Positions 1-14,519 of a stretch of 64,000 nt of DNA are shown piece by piece. The notes under the pieces were generated by a model, which had not been told where the DNA came from, ran no database searches, and saw only the letters and a program-made list of their open reading frames with translations. Both the position numbers and the translations under genes were made by a program. How positions within the stretch are numbered: the stretch's first letter is position 1; every line of letters begins with the position of its first letter. The stretch covers positions 310,001-374,000 of the forward strand of contig JACGCN010000018.1 in the NCBI GenBank assembly GCA_014905825.1, written 5' to 3'. This DNA is from Lyophyllum atratum. Its lineage: Eukaryota; Basidiomycota; Agaricomycetes; Agaricales; Lyophyllaceae.

Positions 1-1307
1 CAGCCAAACTGCACGATTCCTGGGTAAGCAAGATGTAAAGATCGTGAGATGACTCTCTTGGAGTCCACTCAAACGCACCTCAACATAAGTTTCACCGAGG
101 TCAACAGATACCCGCTGCTACTGCCGCAGCGGGGTCTAGTAATACAGTGGGATGCGCAGGAAGGGCGTCTGCGAGTCCGGGTCTTGGTTGACAAGGTCAT
201 CCGCCTCGAGCTTGATCTCCCGACACATCCTCAGTCTCCTCCTCGCCCGTCAGGAAGAGGAGGATGTCACCAGGCTCTTCTCTACGGTGTATCACGGCGG
301 ATGGCGGCCTCGACTTAATCGGGTTCGCGCTTAGTTGCGTAGTGAACCTCGGTGGGGTGTATGCGTCCAGGGACCTTGAAGACCAGCGCTGCGGCTTTCG
401 ACGTGAGCTCAAAGTACTTCCGAGACTTGAGCGTGTCAAGTGTCGCGGATATGATGATAATTTCGAGTTGACTTCGTCTCTTTGCAAGGGTTTTCAGAAA
501 CGCTATAAGAATTTCAGTGGCCAGGCGCGTTCATGCGCTTCGTAGAGGTTGATCATAGATTATCGAGAAAGAACCGGATTGTTCGTTGCTTCAGCGGAGC
601 TTTGACGCCGATGGCAATACCAACAACCTCATAATAAACAAACAGTTCTGCTTATAGCGAGAAGAGTGTGCCGTATACACGTAGAGCAGTGAACAGCACA
701 ATGGGAGACCAAGAACTGTGAAGGACATGCAATCGCGGGGTATAAAAGGGGACGTCGTGGTCATACATGTACAAATAATCCAAATCCAAATTTGGTTATC
801 CCGCCCTTTCTCACTGCGACCGACATGCTTGACCTCCATTAGCCCGTTGCATAGGCTGCGCCCCCTTCTTCAGCTGTTTTCGTGCGAAAAGGACCATGAG
901 CAAGTGAGCCTTTTTTATCCCTAAATTGAAGCCTTAGCAACTCGAATCTCGTCGAAGTTGCTCTGTCCTGATAGTTGATTTAGATCCTAACAGGATCCCC
1001 TCGCTATGTTAGCAGCGCCGATGGGATAGCAATGCACATGTCTTACCACAGCGCCCGTCGCCCATGCCTCAAGGTTGCCGAGGAGAATCCATTCGTTCCG
1101 AATACCCTAACTGTCTATCCACAGCCTTTGTCGACAAGTGACATGGTTCAAACTTCAATCCAATCCTAGATTGCTATCATGTTGCTTTGAATCGTATAAC
1201 CTAGTGGAAACAAAGCTTTTCCGTTCATTCTTCTCCTCCTCCTGGGACGACACATCTGCAGACTTAACACGCTGCATTAATGACCTCAGGGTTGGCCTAA
1301 AAACCCG
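1..1307. other. Intergenic, no gene recognised
   Basis: I find no conserved coding exon on either strand. A good TATA motif (TATAAAAG, 741-748) lies at the end of a purine-rich stretch, but nothing downstream of it looks like a conserved protein. The open frames here are short and of random composition. Confidence 0.5.
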
Positions 1308-1315
1308 TATAAAAG
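1308..1315 (+). promoter_or_regulatory. TATA box of the Cys-rich surface protein gene
   Basis: TATAAAAG sits 33 bp upstream of the ATG at 1348, a spacing that fits a core promoter with a very short 5' leader. Confidence 0.5.
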
Positions 1316-1347
1316 GAACCCTTTGACGTGTCAGCTCTTGGAAGATC

Positions 1348-2506
1348 ATGTTTGGCACCCTCGTGTTTTTCGCGCTGCATGTAGCTGCTCCCTTGCTCCC
1401 CTTGTCCTGGCATCACCCCAGACGCCTAGTAATTCCTTGACATCCGCGCCCTCCAGCCACGCCGGCTCGGGCATCACGTTTCCAAGTCCTCCGAATGGCG
1501 CAGACTCTCCCAGGCCAGAATTCAAGCGAGAAACGGGGCTCCTGACCGGATTACTTGCGCGCCAGACCTGCGGAGCTGAATATGGTCGTTGTTCCAAGGG
1601 CGTCTGTGGTACTCTCGATGGGTCGTGTTGTGACGGGGGTGGTATGTGCTTTCCCAGTGATCCATGCCTATCACCTCGTTAACGGGACCTGGTCATGATT
1701 GGGCAGCATAAATGTTGTTTCCGTCAGAACTGGTGTTATCGCGGCGGATGTTGTCCGCGAACCCAAATTGGGTGTGATGGATCTTGTTGTTCCAGTGGGC
1801 TCGGCTGTTGTGGTGCGTCCCCCCCCCTCTAAGGCTTTCATGTTTAGGATGATTAGCTGACGTGAGCTTGCAGAAACGACAACCCTTTATGCGTCGGACA
1901 AGCGGATTAAGTATACAGGCGGTTGGGCGAATGCCATTTCATCGTGCCAAGCATGGTACGGTGAAACCACCAAAGCAACTACAGCATCGGCCACATCAAT
2001 TTCTTTCTCCTTCAATGGTTGGTGGAGAATTGGTCAACGCTATTCTAGCTGAATGCTAATCTTTTTCGACAGGCACGGGCATGTGGCTGAACGCTAAACA
2101 GAGCACCTACACCGTTATTTTCTCAGGCTACAACTATCCGATGACGTCACGCAACGTCACTGGTGACTGTGATATCGGCTGGTCAAGGACTCAGTTACCC
2201 TATAACGAGTACCGCATCGACGTATTCCCTCACACCGAGTCACGCCCGTTTGAGTTGATCAGCTTTAGGTATGCCGCATCCTTCTATCTAATTACATGCA
2301 TGTATTTGACAGTTCGTTGATGTCGCAGTGTGCAACAAATGGATAAATTTGCAGTCAAGGCCACGACAACATCTACAAAGACCTCCTTCTCAACGACAGG
2401 GACTCCAACCCAATCTTCGAGTGCTGCTAGCTGGATGAAATCGGCTGGTACTCTTGATCGGCTCCTCGGCCCATTAGCTGGCATGCTCTTTGGTCTCGTG
2501 CTATGA
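1348..2506 (+). pseudogene. Secreted Cys-rich, GPI-anchored surface protein, with in-frame stop
   Basis: The ATG at 1348 opens a hydrophobic leader (MFGTLVFFALHVAAPLLPL), so the product is probably secreted. How this leader splices to the next exon is not certain; an intron near 1429-1526 is one option. Then follows a Cys-rich module with many CC pairs (about 1565-1815), an intron with donor near 1816, and a beta-sandwich-like segment around GTGMWLN and CDIGWSR (about 2081-2268). After an intron at 2269-2328 comes a Ser/Thr-rich stalk and a hydrophobic tail ending LAGMLFGLVL, typical of a GPI signal. In the Cys module a TAA at 1680-1682 interrupts an otherwise continuous frame. No phase-compatible GT-AG intron that removes it is visible, so the allele looks broken. 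Function is unknown; cell-wall or surface exposed by architecture. Confidence 0.6.
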
Positions 2507-3773
2507 CTTGGGCTCTGTTTTTTCACGATCACTTACAACAAATATGTACCTTACGACTCTCCGTACTCGAAGCTCACTGGCAGTGCTGAAAAATCCTTTT
2601 TTGCCATTCTTCATCTTGTGCAGTGACGACACTTCTTCTTTCTTAAGGACGGACAGTCAAAATCTGGGTTTGGGCACTCGCCCGCTCGGCCCCACTCAAG
2701 AGGACTTGCCTTGGTGCTGAGTTGACCGTAAAATATGCTGAACACCGGGCTTATCCTCAAACCTATCATCCTCATCATCTATCCGTCAGCTCTCACACCT
2801 TAAATTCCCAAGGGCAAGCCAAACGAACCCGAAGAGCCGAATGAGCACCGCGGCAACCGAGAACTTTGATGCCTCCAGACAAAACCTTACACCACGAACC
2901 GGCCAGGTTTCTGAACTTTTACGATGTTGGCTTGAGACCTTACCCATTGATACCAAGATGGTGTAGTATGATTTGATTTGCATCTCTGTGATGAACAAAT
3001 AGAATCACTACGACTCGGACTTGTTTCGGGCTGATGGAAAGAAATTCTCCAACGGTGTCGGCATCGTACCTTCCAAGATGGCAATCTTGTAATAGCACAC
3101 ATTCCCTTATATTATTAGTTTCCGGTAGCTTACCTTATAACAGATGATAGTCAATCTTAACATTCCTTCCTACGAGGAGCAGAATTTTTAAACCGTCATT
3201 CACTCCATCTCGCGTGAGCAATAGCACTGCAATCAAAGTCGATTGCGGCCAGGAAGAGTGGAGAAGTTGAAGGAAATCCTATGGGTTCATTGAATGCCAG
3301 CGGCCCCTACTTAGTGCCACAGCGGCAATACCTCGGACGACTTGTCCCAATGTGGATGTTTGGAAAACGGGTGTTTGGAGGTGACCGAAATCGGCGAAAT
3401 CCATTCTAGTCAACTTCGTCCTGGAAAACATCAAGAAAACCTGCTGAGTTTGGCTGACAATGGCTCCTGCTATCCTTCTGTTCATCCTCACACCGTTCAC
3501 CTCCAAGTTAACTGAAGTTACCAGGTGCAGGCGCACACTGTGCTGAATTTGGAAAGCCGCTCTAGCCCCACGAGAGCGAATACATTTGGTGCTTCCTCTT
3601 CGCCTGCTTGTCGCCTGCCCTGCAAACCGGACATAGCACCAACCCCACCGTTTCGTAATAAGTAGACCAAGGTGCGCCGTGCTGCCCGTGAAACCCGCGC
3701 TTCTTCGAAGAGTTCAAATTTTTTAAGGTGGTGGTCCTCGTTTCCCGCCCACGCTTACCTCCGCTCTGCGACA
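2507..3773. other. Intergenic, nothing recognised
   Basis: Only short open frames without family resemblance are present. The right end is the upstream region of the hexose transporter. Confidence 0.5.
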
Positions 3774-6304
<2,531 letters not shown>

Positions 6305-7216
6305 GCGGTTATGTTATGCACGCTTGGTTGACCATGATACCTGATGAGTGATGACGACTTGATTTTCTCTGGCTTGCTCATTTGACTCGTGACGCTATAC
6401 TTATTGGCGTCTCATGCTTGTATATTTATCAGCGACTGTGTATTTGTTCATACTCTGGGGATGACTCGTACGTCGAGACGGGATAATGCTGGGGCGAGCC
6501 CGATCATCCGATTGAATTCGATGGTACCAGCAAGCTCGCTGGTCACATCAACCAATTCTCATGGAGTACGTGCTGGTCCTGGAGCGCTGCCACGTACCGT
6601 GAAGCAGATGGAATCCTGGTCAGGATCTCATTTGGACGCGACTATCCAAAATACCTCTTTAAAAACGTGACGCTGGAGTGTTCAGAGCCCAGAGATTCGA
6701 GAAGAAGCTGTGACCGAAAAAAACATCGCACCACCGCAGTTAGTGTGGCGACTGGAAGCCGCAGAGGACTTCGTCGAAGATCAAAAGCGTGTACATCGTC
6801 GATATCATGCATGCAGCTGCAGGCTCTTACTGATGATACTTAAACGTTGAGCTTGCGTTGAACATGGACGGAGAGCGTGGTCGGGCGCCCACTGCACCGA
6901 GAGGTATGAGCTTTTGCGTGCAGTTCTCTGGCGCAAAAGGGCGCAAACTTTGGCCATATTCCGCAGCGCGAGGTCCGGATAAAGCTACAGGAGAGGCGCA
7001 CGATTTTGTGCATACATCAGAGTCCAGACTTTGTTCAGACTTAAAAAGGGACCTTGCCTGAATTGCGGTTGAATGCCGGACAAAACGTGGCGTTGTTTAT
7101 ATCTAAAGCCAAGGCGCAACAGAGATCGAGATTATGTTGTCGATCTGACTCACATCCACGATCCTGTATAGATCATAAAATTTGCCTTCGCCCGTCTCTG
7201 CATTGACGACCAGACG
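6305..7216. other. Intergenic between hexose transporter and TyrRS
   Basis: No conserved exon was found. It holds the transporter 3' region and the TyrRS promoter. Confidence 0.5.
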
Positions 7217-8897
7217 ATGGCAGCACAGACCGCGGACGAGAGATATGAGCTCATCACGCGGAGGTTGCAGGAAGTGCTTGGGGGTGACTCTATCAAGGCG
7301 ATCCTCGCAGAGGGACGGGCGCCGAAATGCTACTGGGGCGCGTATCCATCTCTTCGAGTTACATCTGAGTCTTACTGTGCTTGCGGAATATAGGAACGGC
7401 ACCTACTGGAAGGCGTGAGTGCTCTGTGTAGGTTTCTGCCGATCATGTATTGAAGCATGTTGAATAGCACATATCGGGTACTTCGTTGCTCTGACGAAGA
7501 TCGCTGATTTCTTGCGCGCGGGCGTCGAGGTGAGTTTCACATCCTTGTTTTAGATCTCTCAGATTCACCCCGCTACATATGCTAAAAGTCATTATTCATA
7601 GGTCAAAATTCTGCTGGCAGGCAAGTCCACATCGGAATCTTGTCCCACTGTTACATCTCGGGGATCTAACAGCCTATATCAGACGTACACGCCTTCCTCG
7701 ACAACCTCAAAGCTCCTATCGAACTTGTTGCGCACCGCACGAAATACTACCAGTACATCCTGCTCGCCGTCTTCACCTCCCTCGGAATACCAACCTCCAA
7801 GCTGCACTTCATCGAAGGCTCTTCGTACCAGCTCAGCAAGGAGTACAACATGGACAACTACAAACTCTGTGCGACCGTATCTGAGCACGACGCGAAGAAG
7901 GCCGGCGCGGAGGTCGTAAAACAGGTCGAGAGCCCCCTCCTCAGCGGGCTCCTCTACCCCGGCCTCCAGGCGCTCGACGAGCAGTACCTTGACGTTGATT
8001 TCCAGTTCGGTGGCGTCGACCAAGTGAGTCCCCCTGCCCTTCCCATCATCCACCCTCGTAACGACCCCCAACTTGGCAGCGCAAAATCTTCACCTTCGCA
8101 GAGCTCTACCTCCCGCGCCTCGGCTACCGCAAACGCGCACATCTGATGAACGCGATGGTCCCCGGCCTCGCGGGCGGCAAGATGTCGTCCTCGGACCCGA
8201 ACTCCAAGATCGACTTCCTCGACGCGCCCGAAGTCGTGCGTAAGAAGATCAAGCTCGCGTTTTGCGAGCCGGGGAACACCGAGGAGAACGGCGTACTCGC
8301 CTTCATTGAGGCCGTCTTGATCCCTATCAGCGAGCTCCGCCTCGCGCACCTCGCGGGAGATGAGGTTTTGGAGCAGGGCACGGGTGACCAGAAGCCGTTC
8401 GTTGCGCCGGGTGCGCCGGAGGGGACGGTGTTTAGTGTGGAGAGGGATGAGAAGTATGGGGGGTCGACGCATTATGCGTCGTTTGCGCAGTTGAAGCAGG
8501 ATTTCAAGGAGATGAAGCTGTACCCGAAGGATCTGAAGACTGCGGTGGCGGCTGCGATAAATAACTTGCTGGACCCGATAAGGAAATCGTTCGAGGAGAA
8601 CGAGGAGTGGCAGAAGATTGAGAGGTCGGCGTACCCAGACCCTAACGCGAAGCCAGAAAAGAAAAAGAAAAAGGTTTGTCGGGCATTCGCTAGTACCTTT
8701 GGTGTCGTTGCTGAGTTTACATGTTTTAGGAGAAGGTGTACCACCCGCCCCCGCCTGGCAAGGGGAAGAACGCGAAGCCCATCTTGGGTAGCGCCGACGC
8801 AATCGGGGATGTCGTCGCTTCTGAAGATGCCGCTGCGCCGGAATTGGCCCAGGCCGCAGAGGAGCTGGTAAAGAACCAGCCCGGATCGACATCGTAG
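7217..8897 (+). CDS. TYS1: Tyrosyl-tRNA synthetase, cytosolic
   Basis: Class I aminoacyl-tRNA synthetase that charges tRNA-Tyr. Seven exons give 441 aa in continuous frame: 7217-7337, 7394-7414, 7468-7529, 7602-7620, 7683-8023, 8080-8673 and 8730-8897. The HIGH-type signature appears as GTAPTGRPHIGYF, formed across exons 2 and 3. The second class I signature is KMSSS ([10 protein letters not shown]). The C-terminus has a Lys-rich patch (EKKKKKEK) and a short acidic/Ala tail. Exons 2 and 4 are only 21 and 19 nt. Intron 4 starts with GC (AG|GCAAGT, 7621-7682) and intron 1 also needs a GC donor (7338-7393) to keep the HIGH region in frame. Length fits eukaryotic cytosolic TyrRS without an EMAP domain. 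Confidence 0.95.
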
Positions 8898-9139
8898 CAG
8901 CTAAGAGGGATGGACGGAATGAATGTAGAAGCGCGTGTATATATGCAATGCTGGCTGATTATGGAGTACAAGTGCAAGGATCTTACATTATGTGAGGTCG
9001 TGAGTTCTACTGGAGTGAGCTGGGCGATGTGATGCATGCATGAGACTGAGCGAGTCAGTAACGGAAGATAACGTTGAGGGTGATTATCTCCAAAGTTGAG
9101 TAGGTAACGCAGACAACGGGTGGGCAGGGGCAGGGGTTT

Positions 9140-10845
9140 CTATCGGTTCTCCCGTGCACGGCTATTCTTCGTCTCGACTCTGACATACTCGCTGTCATCA
9201 GTCTGCGCCTGTTCGTCCTTGCGGGCAGATAGGAAGGCCTCGCCCAAGATCTGCAGCGCGACTGCACGCAGTTGTGCCTTCTCGCGGGTGACGTTGGGGT
9301 CTTCTAATATCCTGTCGCATGTCTCGCGCAGGACAGACTCGATTTCGAGCTTCGTTCCCTGTCTGGGTGTGAGCAAAGGCCTGAGGGAAATACGACGGGG
9401 AGATCACACCTTGAACAACGCCTGCAGCCCTTTCTCCGCAGCCTGCTCCTCGAGCTTCTTCTTCTCTTCCGGACTCAGGTTTCCTGCCTTTTCGGCCGCT
9501 TGGATCTGGTCAAACACGGCTTTCAGCTCGATCGCTGATCGCAAGGTCGACACACTAGGAGGGGGGTCAATGGGGAATGAAGTAGGGTGAGAAGAGGGCG
9601 CACGTTTCACTGAAGACGTGGTATTTGCCCTGGACGTTATGGAGCCACCCGCCAACACCAAATAGAGTTTGGTTCGTTGCGAGGAAGTGTTTCGCTTTGG
9701 CAGAGTATACAAAGCCCACAGCATGTAATAGTTCGACGCCATAGGATTCGCGTTTGAGCTCCCTGAGAGAACAAAGCCGATCAGAATGTAGTTGGCACAC
9801 TGCAGGGAGACTACGCACTCAGCCTCAAGCTCGCATATCGTTCGCCAACTGTTGGTAACATCTGGATCGTTGGGCCCAGTCGCCGATTCGGTAAAGATGC
9901 CTAGTTTACGCTCTAGATTTTCAACCAGCTTCTGGACTCGTTCCTTGCGCACTTCCGCTTTCTGTCCGGGCTGTCAGTATCCATTAATCCATAAGCAAAA
10001 AGATGAGTATGCACCTCTGCAGCCTTTTTGCGCTCGCGCTCATCCTTCTGTGCTTTTTCCTCCTCACTAAGGATTTCCCTCCCCTTCGCATCCCGCAGTC
10101 GCTTCGAGTCATCTCCACCTTCTGCTTCTTCTGCCTCCTGTAACGCGGCCTTCATGTCCCGCGCGAGGCTGATGTTGCCGATGATTCCTGTGAATCGTTC
10201 CCCGCCGAAGATTGCCCCAAAGACCTCCTCAGGATCAACGAAGCCGCCTTCGGGTGCACTTTCCTTCGAGCCGAACTCGTTGTATTTTTTCCGCAGTGTA
10301 TCATCAGACAGTGTTTGGTATGCGATGGCAATCTCCTTGAAACGTTCCTCGGCGTTTGGGTCGTCGGGGTTCTTGTCCGGATGATGTTTGATCGCAAGGC
10401 GGCCTGGAAAGTAGACCGTCAGTGGGAAAGAGAGGGAAGAGGAAAAAAAGAGCGCACGATAGGCCTTCTTGACGTCGTCTGTGGTGGCATCGATCGCTAC
10501 ACCCAGAATGTCGTAGTACCCGGTCTCGAGCGGACGCTCCTGCGTCCCAATCTTCCTGCCTCGGCGGGGTGTTGCACCACCCTGGCTGGACGAGGGCTGG
10601 TGCCCTCCGTTCGTCGAGGAAGAGTTCACTGTACGGCCACTGGAGGAAGCGACCTGGCCGGGATAGAACGCATGTGAGATGATAGTTTGGCACGAGAAAC
10701 ACCGGATTTGGAGAAGTGTGCCGGGACGGGGAAAGGGTACGGGGACTAGGAATTCGAGCTGTGTGGCGCAAGCTGGATTTGAGCAGCTGGTGGGTATGTG
10801 TGGCGCTGACGGCCGCGAGGGCAGGATCGGGTATGACGAGCTCAT
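9140..10845 (-). CDS. DnaJ-type co-chaperone with X domain (Caj1/Djp1-like)
   Basis: J-domain protein that stimulates Hsp70 ATPase. The ATG at 10845 starts MSSSYPILPSRPS. The N-terminal part has two Cys pairs (SCSNPAC and RCFSC) and a Ser-rich linker. The J domain follows (ETGYYDILGVAIDATTDDVK) with the catalytic HPD motif (KHHPDKNPDDP), which lies just after an intron. A 'GGxFxDPEEVF' region and a charged coiled coil precede the DnaJ-X-type C-terminal region (KLVENLERKLGIF, ELLHAVGFVYSAKAKHFL). It ends in an acidic tail after about five exons. Yeast Djp1 and Caj1 share this architecture; Djp1 acts in peroxisomal import, but which role applies here is not visible. It is convergent with the TyrRS gene, 242 bp apart. 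Confidence 0.9.
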
Positions 10846-11644
10846 CGTTGTCAATGGTAGACGTGAACCAAAAACGTACGAGTCGCGGGTGCTGTGCTCA
10901 AGTGCTGGGTCACGTGGATTGACAACTACAATGATGTGACGAATTGGAACTCGTCACGAACTTGCCACCATTCCTGCTGTTCGTGGTGTGCAAGGCTGTC
11001 CTTTTTGCTTGACTATCAACTTCGCTGGGGCCGACGTTGTAGAACTCAAAAGTTTTCCTCGCCTCGAACATTCTACCGATTTATTGCTCGCAACTTCGGG
11101 CCTTGCGGAGTCCGGACATTCTGCTTCGAGTTCTGAACGGAGCCGATAACCACATCCGCGTCTCTAAGCTCCTGGGTTATATTCAAATAAGTTGTTCCTG
11201 GGACTTGACATGAGATTCAAGGCGCGGATCTGGGCTTTAGACCGCCGAAGGCTTGATATCTCGACCCAACACGATCCCCGGAACATTCGCGTTGCCCTGA
11301 ATCCCAAAAATCCAAATGCTTCACCTCCGCCGGACGGCACACTTCGAAGACCTGAGTGTTGACTCGCTTTCGAACCAGTCTAGTCGTCCTTAACAGGGAA
11401 GCCCATTGTTTGTTAGCCAGAGGTGACGGCAGGCGAAGAAACACCGAAATCATCGCGACTTCCTGCAATATCACTGCACGAGATCTGTCAATGAGCGCAG
11501 CGGCCCGGGCAAGACCACATCCTACAACCCTCGTCTCTCCGGCGGTCCGCTCATTTGTGACGATGTCGACTTTTCTACGCTTCTGGAGAGCATAAATAGG
11601 CCAACGCAGACAATTCCGTTCAATCGATCCTCCGTCATCTTTTC
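10846..11644. other. Divergent upstream region between DnaJ and LPMO-like genes
   Basis: No conserved exon was found. A TATA-like CATAAATA at 11591-11598 lies 47 bp before the LPMO-like ATG. The DnaJ promoter is at the left end. Confidence 0.45.
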
Positions 11645-12687
11645 ATGTTGCTTTTAAAATCCTTCGCCTCAGGTCTCGGGTTATACATCGTTTTAGTTGC
11701 TGGCCACGGCATCGTGACCACCCCTACTCCTCGCGCGGTATGTTCCAGGTCCGACCGAATTGGTCGGACGGCGCCACATATATGATATACGCTTATGCCT
11801 TCCAGATTGGCAACGCAAATCTCGCTGCCTGTGGTACCGGCGCCAACAAAGTCTTGAAATCTGGTATGCAAGTGGCGGCGGTGATACCCAGGGTGGGGCT
11901 GACAGTCCGTTATGAAATTCAGATTTATATGGTCCCGTACGTCGTCGAGAACATCTGGTAGGGTCGCTGTGGTGAACGGAGTGACCCCCGGAACACAGAT
12001 CGAGAACGCCGCCGCCAAGGTTGATGCCGGCTATAACGCCACCTCTTGCCACCTCTTCTTCTGCAGAGGTTTACAGGTACGCTGCTACGTAATGTATTGA
12101 GGCGGGGTACTCGACGGTTTCGCGCAAAGTTTGAAGACAACAAGAGCAATACGCGCGTCTACAAGCCTGGCACAGTCGTTCCTTTCCACGTTGATATCGA
12201 GGCTCATCACACTGGATATGCTGTGTGTACCTTGTTTAAAATGGAGCATCAACTGAGGCATTCTGACTCTGAAGCTCATATAGAACGTCTCTGTTGTGAG
12301 CCCACGCCGCATTTCCAGGATCCGATCCTTCCCCGCTCATTCATTCCATTCTTCAAGGTAAACCTCGCGACTCAGAAGCCGATTGGAGCCCCTCTGCTCC
12401 TTTGGCCTGTGTATACCAACAATTCGCTCGGCCCTGCCGATTGGGTCAAGAACGAAAGTACGTCGCATGTCGTCCCTTCGGCCTTTTTCCTCGTCTTTTC
12501 GGACATTCTTCCCCATCCTCTTAACCCTTTCGACGGTGATTGATCTCGATTCACAGCTGACTTCAGCGTCACTATTCCGGACCTTGGAACCCAGTGCTCC
12601 AAGGCCGGTGCATGCGCAATTCAGTGGTTCTGGTATGCTTACAACGTTCAGACGTATCAGAGCTGCGTCGACTTTACGACGGCGTGA
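11645..12687 (+). CDS. Small secreted LPMO-like copper protein (PF03067/LPMO_10 type)
   Basis: Seven short exons join in frame to 192 aa. Signal peptide residues 1-20 end VLVAG, and the mature protein would start at His21 (HGIVTTPTPRA), as needed for a copper 'histidine brace'. The second brace histidine is probably in DIEAHHTGYANV (residues 103-114). Conserved Cys pairs are at ACG, SCHLFFC and QCSKAGACA, with a final SCVDF. There is no carbohydrate-binding module, linker or GPI tail. Lytic polysaccharide monooxygenases cleave crystalline polysaccharides oxidatively; this compact fungal group has unproven substrates, so activity is inferred. Splice sites include GTATGT, GTACGT and GTGAGC donors. 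Confidence 0.82.
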
Positions 12688-14519
12688 TAGTGGACGACCC
12701 GGTTGCATAAAGACGCAAACCGGGAGCGGCTCATGGGCCGACGGATATAAGTTAGTAACATGAGATCGGAATTCACGGATTTACAGTAATTATGTCGTGG
12801 CAAATCTTTGAATATTGGATAAAGGGACGACGCGTCGTGAAATGACCGCTGAAACGGCTTGATGTTTTTGGGGTGATCCAACAATGATTCAGAAACGTTC
12901 GAGGGATTTTTGGAGTCGTTTGCGTCCTGTACACGTCTCTCGGTGCAGTCTTAGTCCAATAGCGCCTTTTCAAAGAGAGTCATGAATGGTCATCCCGAGA
13001 TCTGATAATTATCTTGGCTTCTGCTGGCCCGATCAAGGGGCCCGATTACAGTACAAACGGAGGTCGTTGGCAAGCACAACCAAATAGACAGGGAAAAGCT
13101 TCTCCAAATATTGCACTGGCAACCGCGGCAGTAGATCGAAAAAAACTCAAGGTTGTCACCATAAGTCCTTTCACTGTCCAAACTTACCAGATCACCTCAA
13201 CCCTCAAGCCCCGTGTCGGCGGTAGTAGTTATGACTTACCAAACCTTTTGCTTATCGAGTATCTGCGATCATCCTACCAGCTCACGACATCTTGTCACTT
13301 GCAAACGCGGATAACTCGTCTCTATTCAGGAACTGCAGTTCTCGCATCGATCGCGACGAATTTTGGTAAAGTACGCCACTCTCATGCGAAGGTCTCGGTT
13401 CCGTCGGCGTTGCTACCTCAAGGGTTGCAACGTGGCAGCCACGAGATTACGATGATATTCATCCAGGAAGTCTCCGCTCCCGTTCCCACCAACCAGATAA
13501 ACACAGCGACACGTGGAAATCTATGCAGCCAGGGTCGCAGTATCGAGATGCACTTGGACACACAACTTGAATTTTCAGTGATCGACGATTTTCAAGCAAT
13601 TTATCGCGGATTTGCACCGAATTCTCGCGATTCGTCGGCCGCATCAGCTCGTCGGTGCTCTTGCCTGCATACCAGGAGAGGTCGGGATTAAATTCTAGGC
13701 CGCGTGATACGAATGGTCGTGGCAACTTCTTCCTCGCCCTTGTGAAGTGAGGGAAGCGCTACCGCTTTTTTCTTACGTTGTCACTGAATATTTAGGGCAG
13801 CCGTCGCCGCCTGAAACACGGTGCAGGAACTACCAGTGCTTGATGATTCATCCACGCGAGCGATCGCCATAGGAAGTCTAACTAGTACTACAGGCACCTA
13901 AAAGCTAATTGTACTAGATCGCCGAGAACTGATGATATTCCCGACCATTTTCCGCGAGCGCTAGAGCAGTGCAACGAGTCACTGGGATGTACATACCGTT
14001 CATGCGTCATTCTGGACGATTCGAAACGCGTAAAGGATGGATATGAACGTTGTGCCCAGAATAACTTGCTGCTTACCAAAGCGGAACACAGATGAGTGAT
14101 CAACGAGCTGAGGTAGGCTTTCAGCCACCGACCTCCAGGGACAAGCGTCTAAAACAAGTGAGTGCAGGGCTATACTATTCCGGTACATCTTGACTTTCCC
14201 GACCCTAGGAGTGGCTTGTCGATCGAATCATGCTCTACTTATTTTCGCTATATGCATTCGGTGGCAATGGTATGGCGAGTACGCATCAATTGCAACTTGA
14301 GATAGTTCCCTTTTCTCTTGCCGCGAGCCGTTATTGGATCGAGTTCCCGTCGATCGTCTCCCTGATGCGGCTTCACACAATATTCCCAAATGTTCGCCAT
14401 GGCTTGAAACATCATAGATTAGCCGGTCCGAACATGGTTGAAACAAAGCTCCCAAGCTACATTAAAAGGCGCACCCTTCACCAGGGTTTGAGGACAAAGA
14501 ACTCCCTCATTTCGCTTCA
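12688..14519. other. Intergenic between LPMO-like and prenyltransferase genes
   Basis: A 225-codon open frame (13014-13691) is present, but its composition is not protein-like and it matches no family I know. A TTAAAAGG element around 14463 lies about 55 bp before the prenyltransferase start and may be its TATA-like element. Confidence 0.4.

Noticed and set aside
7954..8892. 312-codon minus-strand open frame opposite TyrRS
   Set aside because: It lies antisense to conserved TyrRS exons; its Arg/Leu-rich composition is the usual shadow of GC-rich codons.
11341..11370. B-box-like TTCGAACC suggesting a tRNA
   Set aside because: No pairing acceptor stem or A box at tRNA distance.
13014..13691. 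225-codon open frame between the LPMO-like and DMATS genes
   Set aside because: No family resemblance, no signal peptide or domain, and no splice or promoter support.
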